The notes beneath the pieces are model-generated. The model saw nothing but the letters and a program-made list of their open reading frames with translations. It was not told the origin of the DNA and did no database searches. A DNA stretch of 64,000 nt from the NCBI GenBank assembly GCA_013076295.1, contig RQOL01000882.1, forward strand, positions 1,116,001-1,180,000. Reading direction: 5' to 3'. The stretch comes from Sanderia malayensis (Eukaryota > Cnidaria > Scyphozoa > Semaeostomeae > Pelagiidae). Below are positions 56,301-64,000 of the stretch, piece after piece (within the stretch, counting starts at the first letter, position 1; each line of letters opens with the position of its first letter). Made by a program: the position numbers and the translations under genes.

Positions 56301-59300
56301 TTTGCTATATACAGTGAAGTTCGTTATATGAGGGTTAATTGTATACTATGAAGCAGTTCAACAAGGCACCAGATGTTTAGTTTGCTATATACAGTGAAGT
56401 TCGTTATATGAGGGTGAATTGTATACTATGAAGCAGTTCAACAAGGGACAAAATGTTAAGCTTGCTATATAGAGTGAAGTTCGCTTAATGAGTGTTAGTT
56501 GTATACTATGAAGCAGTTCAACAAGGGATCATATGCTTAGTTTGCTATATACAGTGAAGTTCGTTATATGAGGGTTAATTGTATACTATGAAGCAGTTCA
56601 ACAAGGGACCAGATGTTTAGTTTGCTATATACAGTGAAGTTTGTTATATGAGGGTTAATTGTATACTATGAAGCAGTTCAACAAGGGACCAGATGTTTAG
56701 TTTGCTTTATGCCAGAAAATATGCAGCCTATGCATTTAATAGACAGCCGCAAAAACCCCTTTTACAAAATTGAAATTTCATTCCAACCTGCGTCACAATT
56801 GCTATCCTGCTAAATCTCTTCTCTTTGATTTTTCATGGGGGCGTATTATGGCCTCACCTGTTGCTTTGGAATTTTGTATGACGTAACAGTTGAAGCCACA
56901 ATTCGAATAATATCTGATCGTTTCTAATGAGAATTCAGGTCATCATTCACAGGGCCATAGAAAGAAGCACATAATTCCCCACTACAGAAATGTTAACTTA
57001 TTTTCTTCAACCGCATTTTCTCAGACATTTGGAATCCTTTCGAAATGTAAATATTTTCCGTTCTTTCTCTGTGACGTATAGACAGGGAATTTCTTGTAAC
57101 CATCTAGCAAACTGGGTAACTGAAATTTTTAAAGGGGATTCCATTTCTATGATGTTTAACTGCTAATTTAAGCCGGGGTAACATTCTGAAAAATTTGGGG
57201 TTATCACATGGTCGATGACGTAATATCACGTGGTAAGTTTAAAAAAGTTTTCTTATTTATATAAACCAATTACTTTATCTGAAAGAGCTTGTCATCCTGA
57301 GCAAAAAAGTATATTACACCAATATGATTTGACTTCTGACAACGCTGTAAAATCCGTCTGAAACATATGTGACGTCATCAAAATGGCTGCCATGACGGTT
57401 TTCCAAATGTTTGTTTTATACATTTAACCACCAGAGCAACGGAAGTTTTAGAATGAAAATGGCTTCTGCCTTCTTGGGGTAATTAAATATGCAGAAAAAC
57501 ATGAGGTGGGATATAAACTTGAAATTGGCCTCAATTTCATCTAAACAGGGGGTCATTTGGGTCCAGATCCTTTGCGAGGTTGTTGATTAATATTTCTGTG
57601 AATACAATATAGATTCGGTTCTTGTGAGTAGTTTGAAAAGCTGAATCGCAAAGTAACTCACATCCATACTCTCCAAAATTTCTTGAATGACTCCGTCAGA
57701 GCACAGCCCTTTTGCAAAACTCTTAATTGTAGCAAACAAAACATGATGGGATTGCTCTCTACTCTCGCCTGGCTATCTATTACCAAAAATCATTGACTGA
57801 TAGGCGCACTTCGGGCGCTGCATTCGCTACGCTCATGTCCTATTCTCTCCCCCCCCCCATTTACAATGCCTTTGAGCCACACTAGTGCTACCGTAGAATC
57901 ATCACCGTCCCATTTCCACCCATTTCCATCGAAATTCAAATGCTCCATGTTTTCCTGGCAACATCTTACCCAATGAAATACTTGGTAGTGAACGTGCATG
58001 ATGGCGTATTCAACAGAATCTGGATCGGGAGGGAGAGATGATGATGATTTTGACTTCATTGCTTTATATAATCGGACTCTTTTGCGAGTAGGCGGATCCG
58101 TGTGTGCAATTTTTTGCCGCTATAGGTGGCTAAAAAAGACGCTTAATGGCGTTGATCCTTTTTCAAAAGATCACTCCAAACCCTTATCGACGGCATCAAA
58201 ATCGACCGGCTTGTTGTAAATGACATGTTGGGTGCAGCAAGCATTGGTGGAAAGATTTTTTCCGCTTTTTTTCAAGAGAGACTGGTAGCGGGGTCAGTCA
58301 GTTTCTTTGATCCTATTAAAAGAGTCAAGTTCAACACAGGCATTGTTAAAAAAAACAAATAGGCGTCAGTTACCTCCGACCTTTACTAGGAAACCAAAAG
58401 AAGTTAGAAGAAAAGGCAAAAGAAATTATGACGAGATGAATGCAGATGAAGCTGATGCAGAATTAACTAATAGTGAGTCTGAGACCCCTAAGGCTAAGAA
58501 AAAGGAAAGATCGAGAACAACGGAAAAGGAATCGAAGAGTACGACGGGGATGTTGAACTGACATGTAGTGATGATTCATCCAATGTGGAACACTTCGAGA
58601 GTGAGTGGGAAATTTCAGATTTCTCCTCAAGTGATGACTCTGGGGAAGAATGGATGCCCTTCTTGCTCACAGACTAGCATGACAATTGGTTTCTATTATT
58701 GTTTTGTTTTTACATTCATCATGTTTTGTTTGCTACAATTAAGAGTTTTGCAAAAGGACTGTGCTCTGACGGAGTCATTCAAGAAATTTTGGAGAGTATG
58801 GATGTGAGTTACTTTGCGATTCAGCTTTTCAAACTACTCACAAGAACCGAATCTATATTGTATTCACAGAAATATTAATCAACAACCTCGCAAAGGATCT
58901 GGACCCAAATGACCCCCTGTTTAGATGAAATTGAGGCCAATTTCAAGTTTATATCCCACCTCATGTTTTTCTGCATATTTAATTACCCCAAGAAGCCATT
59001 TTCATTCTAAAACTTCCGTTGCTCTGGTGGTTAAATGTATAAAACAAACATTTGGAAAACCGTCATGGCAGCCATTTTGATGACGTCACATATGTTTCAG
59101 ACAGATTTTACAGCGTTGTCAGAAGTCAAATCATATTGGTGTAATATACTTTTTTGCTCAGGATGACAAGCTCTTTCAGATAAAGTAATTGGTTTATATA
59201 AATAAGAAATTTTTTTATAAACTTACCACGTGATATTACGTCATCGATCATGTGATAACCCCAAATTTTTCAGAATGTTACCCCGGCTTAAATTAACAGT

Positions 59301-62300
59301 TACACATCATAGAAATGGAATCCCCTTTAAAAATTTCAGTTACCCAGTTTGCTAGATGGTTACAAGAAATTCCCTGTCTAGTAATCCTGTTTTATTGTTC
59401 CGATTCAGATTTTTTTGTTTACGTACTCTTGTTTACTTGTAGTTGTTGTTATTTTCTTGTTATTACTCATTTATTTACTTTCGATTCGATTTTTCATAAG
59501 GAAACAATTGCAGGAATTTGTACACAGTGAATGAAACATCCGTTTGTTGTTGATAAAATCTTTCATATCACGAACATTACTGTATATAGCAAGCTAAATA
59601 TCTGGTCCCTTTTTGAGCTGCTTCATAGTATACAATTCACCCTCATACAACGAACTGTTTTTTCTTGCTTGTAAGTTTCGTTCGATTATTGTCTTCGTCT
59701 GTTTTTCCTATCATCAAGTGGGTGTCCCTCCTATTTCAAGTTTCGATTTAATACGTCTGCGGGACGTCCCTCGTGTAGGCGGTAGCCTCTGCGGGATTTC
59801 TTTTCGCGAACGGGGGATTATGACTTCTGTTTGATATGTTTTATATACTCAACTGTTCGTCACTCTATGAAATGATCCAATTTAAAGACTTCCATTGCAC
59901 AGAGAAATTCTGTTAACCATACGAACTTTGAAGGAATCCAACAATTAGTTTTTCAATGGGGAGCAGATCAGATTTTTAGTTTACTCTTTACAGTGAAATT
60001 CGTTATATGAGGGTTAATTTGCGTACTATGAAGTAGTTTAACAAGGGACCAGATGTTTAGTTTGCTATATACAGAGAAGCTTGTTCTACGAGGGTTTAAT
60101 TGTATACTATGAAGCAGTTCAACAAGGGACCAGATGTTTAGTTTGCTATATACAGTGAAATTCGTTATATGAGGGCTAATTTGCGTACTATGAAGTAGTT
60201 TAACAAGGGACCAGATGTTTAGTTTGCTATATACAGAGAAGCTTGTTCTACGAGGGTGAATTGTATACTATGAAGCAGTTCAACAAGGGACCAGATGTTT
60301 AGTTTGCTATATACAGTGAAGTTCGTTATATGAGGGTGAATTGTATACTATGAAGCAGTTCAACAAGGAACCAAATGTTTACTTTGCTATATACAGTGAC
60401 GTTTACCATAAAGGTTTCTATTTTCCATTCACACATCGTGATTCCACATTTTAATCAAATTGCTTCCCTCCTTTTCAGATCATGAAACGCAAAGATGAGT
60501 TTTCAAAGGGACTGGCCGGTTTCGTCGACAAGAGTTTGAAGTCCTCGGACCACCGTTCTGATAACATGGAGGAAATATTGAAAGATGTCAAAAAACTGCT
60601 CAGTAAAAAAGACGACAGGCTTCACGGTAGGGCCTTTTGCTGTTTTATCTTGTCAGAAGGGTACGCGTTAGGTGCAGCGCGTCTTAATCCGGGGGGGGGG
60701 CACTGTTTGTGTGCTTTTTGCTATATAATTCTGAATGGTTGTCATTAAGGATGGGGCATTTTGGCAATTCAGTAAAGTATTTTTATTAGCCTATGATGCA
60801 TTGGCATAGTTTTGACAATTGCTTTGAGTCTTAAACATTACTATGACACTATTGTTGATTTTAATAGTGTTGTGATGATTAGAAGGTGGTTTTGTATTGT
60901 TACGTCAATTTACGACTTTCGTATCGCTCGCCGTAACTCTTTTCTGTCTGATCATGTCCCATCCAGGAAGACATTAAGTTTCACTAGTTGCTGTTGTCAA
61001 GTCATTAACACCTTCAAGGGTTCGTTTGTGTCATGTGATTTTGTTTTTGCTTTTGTTGTTGTTTGTCGTAGTCGGATGTTTGGCGAGATTGTTTGCTGGG
61101 GGAACGAGCGGGGGGTGAAAATAAACAAATACTTTGAAACCCGGGGGGGGGGGTCGAGAGAATTTCGATTAAAGTAGAAGCCCGCAACTGAAAACCAACA
61201 TTTTTAGGGGGTTAGCCTAAACAGGCTGTTAAATATACGGTAATTGACAAAGATTGAGGCTGTTCAAGTTCATGAAAAGAATTCCCAATACAATACAGGG
61301 GGAAATTTAATACACACGCGCTTGATACAAAGGCTGGTTTTTATGGTAATTTATGTCGATTCGTGTCAATTTATTTTAATTTATGCCAATTCGTGTTACA
61401 CTCTTTTTTATAAGAACACACTTTATAAGAACACATTTTATAAGAACACACTTTATAAGAACACTGAGGCTCAATTTCGAATGGAGAACAATAGAGAAAA
61501 CAATAGTCTATTGTTTAGAACAAGAGGAAAAATAAGAACATCCTAGCCTAGGCAAAAATTTACTGGTTCTTAATATAAAAAAGATTTTAGTTGACTTTCT
61601 TTATGTTTTGTTGAGATGTATATATCGTCAGTTGTTTACTTGTTGTTGTTTATTTGCTGTTGTTTGGTTGCTTTGCGTAATTTGTTATTATTATGACATG
61701 TCGTTAATGCTGATATTTCCTGTTGTTTACAGTCTCGGTTGAGGAGAAGTCTGCACCCCCGGCGTTGCCATTGGATACGAAGAAAAGCGACAGCAAAATG
61801 GCGGATTTGGAAAACATGGTCGACAAATTACTGAGGAAAGTAAACGATGGCGAAATTTCCAAACGAGGCTGTGTCGGTCACCGATGCATGACGAACTGGG
61901 GAAAGAAAGATTCCGGCAAACATGATAAAGAGGCTGATAACATTGACAGGATCTACCAAAATTTGAAGAGGCTGGTGGATTCTCATCAGAGCGAAGCTAG
62001 CAGTGGCAGTGCTAAGAAATCTGCTGTTTCTACTGAGGATTTAATCTCAGATTCTGGCGATGTTGGCGACAGGATGTTGGCGAAGGTTCGCGATTTGGTG
62101 AAACAGAAATCCAAAGGCATGAACGTGAAGATTTTTGAAGACTCGGATCAAAACACGGAGACGAGGTCGAGCCTCGAAGCCAAGGTGGAGAAACTGTTGC
62201 ACAAGGTTTCACAGCTGAGTTCTAAGAAGGACACCGGAGATCTGGCACTGAACATGGTCAAGGAAATGATAGAAGAAGAAAAGAAGAGAAAAGATGCGGT

Positions 62301-63088
62301 CAGTTCAAAGGTCAATCCTGTGGAAGGTCAAGGGTCGAAGGACACGTTAAGTGACGTCAAGAAGGAATTGACGAAAATATTGCAGAAATTGAGTTCAGGT
62401 TTGTGCATTGCGGATTGCATTTTGTTGTTGTTTTGTCTAAGTATTTTGTTTACTTTACATTTGTTCCCTTGTTTTCCTTCTTTGTTTTCAAAATAGCTTT
62501 GAAAATCGGAAACATAGCGAAACATAATAAATACTAAAGCTTTTCGACTGACACTCATCGGAGCCTTGTTTTCCTTCTTTGTTTTCAAAATAGCTTTGAA
62601 AATCGGAAACATAGCGAAACATAATAAATACTAAAGCTTTTCGACTGACACTCATCGGAGTAGTACGTCAGAAAGAGAACGGAAATGAAAACCTAACGAA
62701 TAATTATACCCAGAAGAGGATCGAAATTGGCAAAGTGGCCAATTTTTTGTTTTCGTATATTTTGATCGAGGTTCAAAATATTCCTTCAGAATATAACATT
62801 TATTTATAACATTTATAACATTATCCTCTGTTTTGTTTTCAGACAAGAAAGACGCCAAGCCCAGCGCCAATGACGTCACTACCGACGATACGGCGATAGA
62901 AGCGACGGCGAAGAAGGAACCGGCGACTGCCAAGGGCGATAAAGGGCGACAAATGATTCTCGACCTCCTCAAGGCGTACGATGCGATGAAAATGCGACCG
63001 AACAAGGATGTCTATGCGAGAGAATTAGAAAACGCGTCAAAAGGTCTGAAGAAAGACAAAACCCATGCTGAACTCGTAGAAGGATTTG
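53313..63088 (+). CDS. Secreted Lys-rich precursor, candidate neuropeptide prohormone (3' end not reached)
   Basis: Five exons: 53313-53358, 55837-55883, 60479-60626, 61733-62398 and 62843-63088. Phases agree, and the last donor (GATTTG|GTAAGT) leaves the frame open, so more exons must follow. 384 residues are visible. The signal peptide MEAFIKVLILVLGLSGSLAL is encoded by exons 1 and 2. The rest is charged and helix-prone, with recurring patterns such as LEAKVEKLLHKV, LENMVDKLLRKV and LKDVKKLLSKK about 40-100 residues apart, likely amphipathic or coiled-coil segments. Residues 124-139 read KR-GCVGHRCMTNW-GKK, the layout of a dibasic-cleaved, C-terminally amidated peptide; these two are the only Cys in the visible protein. 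I know no matching peptide family. A structural secreted coiled-coil protein is the alternative. Confidence 0.7.
53359..55836. other. Intron 1 of the precursor gene
   Basis: Holds the R80 array at 55215-55568 and a fragment of a forward R80 unit at about 54529-54580. The remainder is AT-rich with no further exon supported. Confidence 0.55.
55215..55568 (-). repeat. R80 array, reverse, about 4.5 units
   Basis: In intron 1 of the precursor gene. Two adjacent units share the private variant GTATATTATTATGAAGCAG, so they arose by local duplication. Confidence 0.93.
56025..56712 (-). repeat. R80 array, reverse, about 8.5 units
   Basis: In intron 2. The variant GATGTTAAGCTTGCTATATA with CGCTTAATGAGTGTTAGTTG occurs at about 56131 and again at 56451, 320 bp or four units apart, showing block duplication. 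Confidence 0.94.
57081..59378. mobile_element. 2.3-kb foldback element with ~660-bp inverted arms
   Basis: The left arm 57081-57748 and right arm 58717-59378 are inverted copies, about 97 percent alike where compared. The tips are GACAGGGAATTTCTTGTAAC and its complement, flanked by TA on both sides. The ~970-bp core has decayed coding-like segments: on the minus strand at 57790-58059 a region with NGWKWDGDD, and on the plus strand at about 58330-58680 a Lys-rich then acidic stretch (FESEWEISDFSSSDDSGEEW) that reads through only with a frame change near 58500. It lies in intron 2 of the precursor gene. The family was not identified. Confidence 0.9.
59585..59660 (+). repeat. Single R80 unit, forward
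   Basis: One unit (ATCTGGTCCCTTTTTGAGCT, ATAGTATACAATTCACCCTC) lies just right of the foldback element. Confidence 0.85.
59970..60410 (-). repeat. R80 array, reverse, about 5.5 units
   Basis: Ends about 70 bases before exon 60479-60626. Alternating unit types (ATACAGAGAAGCTTGTTCTA and ATACAGTGAAATTCGTTATA) recur at 160-bp spacing, a dimeric higher-order period. Confidence 0.93.
60627..61732. other. Intron 3 of the precursor gene
   Basis: Contains G-runs at about 60690-60700 and 61143-61152 and a short repeat at about 61405-61465 of TTTATAAGAACACAC units (four copies). No exon is seen. Confidence 0.6.
62471..62660. repeat. 97-bp perfect tandem duplication
   Basis: Two virtually identical copies (GTTTTCCTTCTTTGTTTTCA to GACACTCATCGGAG) meet at 62567/62568, in intron 4 of the precursor gene. 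Confidence 0.95.
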
Positions 63089-64000
63089 GTAAGTCACCAA
63101 AACCCCACCCTAAATAGACACACCCATTTGATTAGTCCCATTTAAGTCACCTTTGAGTAGCCCCCCTCCCAAATTACCCCCGAACCCCTTATTGATTTGT
63201 TTATTGTGACGTGTGCAGTTGAGCCTCGGTGAGTTTTGTTGTCACTCCAATTCATCTGGATTCCTATAAACCAATCGCCCTGGGCCTTTATTCTTCGTAT
63301 TACAGTGAACGGCCAGTAAAAGCGCTAATTGCTAGTCGCCCTAGGCCTCCATTTGTTTAATTGCTTGTGAAAGATTTAACGCTCAGGAACATCACTCCCT
63401 CCCACCTCTCCCCAAGCTTTTACTCATCGAGGCTCAATGACGTAATAACCAATGTTGTGATATAGAATTCATTTCTTTTTGTGTAGTTTCTCTAGTTATT
63501 TTTTCGGGCCAAGTAAGAACCGATCTGGGATATATACTTTTATTAAGATAACTGAGATTCATATTTTAAAGTTTTTCTTCTTATTTTAACACGCAATATT
63601 TGTTTAAGTTTGCTCTTCAATTTATTACCGCTTAGAGTAGCCATAGATAAGCCATCTCTCATAATTACGACCTTTTTGAAGTAGGGGCCCTTCTATGCGT
63701 AGCTATATGGCCTATTCGTGGATTTCAACTTAATTTTTATATGAAATTTTCTAAACACGCTTTTGTACTTGATTATTATGATTATTACCATCGAGCCTCG
63801 TTTACGTGGAAATATTATATATATATGATTTTTCAGCTTGGTTATCCTGTGTTTTTTTCTCTGTTCCCTGTGTTTTGATCATGTGATGCATGAGGAGATG
63901 GCATGTCCGGTTCGTTGCCAAATATGGTCTTGCAGGTTGATTTCCGGTGTTGTGCGTGAGTGAAATTGTTGCGCAAATTGCCTCCGCGCTCTTTTTCATT
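63089..64000. other. Unfinished intron or 3' region of the precursor gene
   Basis: After the donor at 63089 no further exon is recognisable. There are C-rich remnants (about 63112-63190) and otherwise AT-rich sequence to the end of the window. Confidence 0.5.

Noticed and set aside
62328..62612. Minus-strand frame at the 97-bp duplication
   Set aside because: It is created by the duplicated intron segment and shows the same peptide twice; no other support.

Overview
This is a stretch of animal nuclear DNA. It is AT-rich, the genes are split by GT-AG introns, and introns and intergenic space are full of minisatellites and small inverted-repeat elements (MITEs). Secreted proteins carrying PAN, EGF, fibrinogen-C, CAP, tectonin, peritrophin-type chitin-binding and PA14 modules point to a marine invertebrate. 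The sequence alone does not let me choose between a cnidarian, an invertebrate deuterostome and another phylum. Gene models below were assembled by hand from reading frames, splice sites and intron phases. All listed exon joins keep frame, but none has transcript support.

Layout. (1) 1-5766, +: 3' half of a carnitine palmitoyltransferase 1 gene, nine exons. (2) 8338-8595, -: COA6-like cytochrome oxidase assembly factor, head to head with (3) 8990-13412, +: N-terminal glutamine amidohydrolase NTAQ1, six exons. (4) 15859-19462, +: secreted PAN-EGF-fibrinogen-C protein. (5) 20417-21288, +: 60-residue single-pass membrane microprotein. (6) 24613-29274, +: secreted protein with tectonin-like repeats followed by a jelly-roll domain. 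(7) 30786-43290, +: a 16-exon gene for a ~1555-residue secreted mosaic: signal peptide, CAP, six tectonin repeats, long Pro/Gln-rich linker with a decapeptide array, peritrophin chitin-binding domain, Gln-rich linker, PA14. (8) 50324-51442, +: rhodopsin-class orphan GPCR with a very short second extracellular loop. (9) 53313 to beyond 63088, +: secreted, lysine-rich precursor containing one Lys-Arg...Gly-Lys-Lys bounded peptide with two cysteines, a candidate cyclic amidated neuropeptide.

The first three genes are ordinary housekeeping genes (fatty-acid import into mitochondria, complex IV assembly, Arg/N-degron pathway). Genes 4, 6 and 7 encode extracellular proteins likely to bind glycans or matrix. 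Genes 6 and 7 are neighbours on the same strand and both carry tectonin-type repeats.

Repeats explain most of the remaining sequence: an ~80-bp tandem repeat family in both orientations at more than ten sites; a 17-bp minisatellite shared by introns of CPT1 and NTAQ1 and the DNA downstream; several TA-flanked MITE families, one nested in another; a foldback element with ~660-bp arms in the last gene's intron; and gene-specific intron repeats in gene 7. The strongest candidates for something undescribed are the gene 7 mosaic and the candidate peptide precursor.
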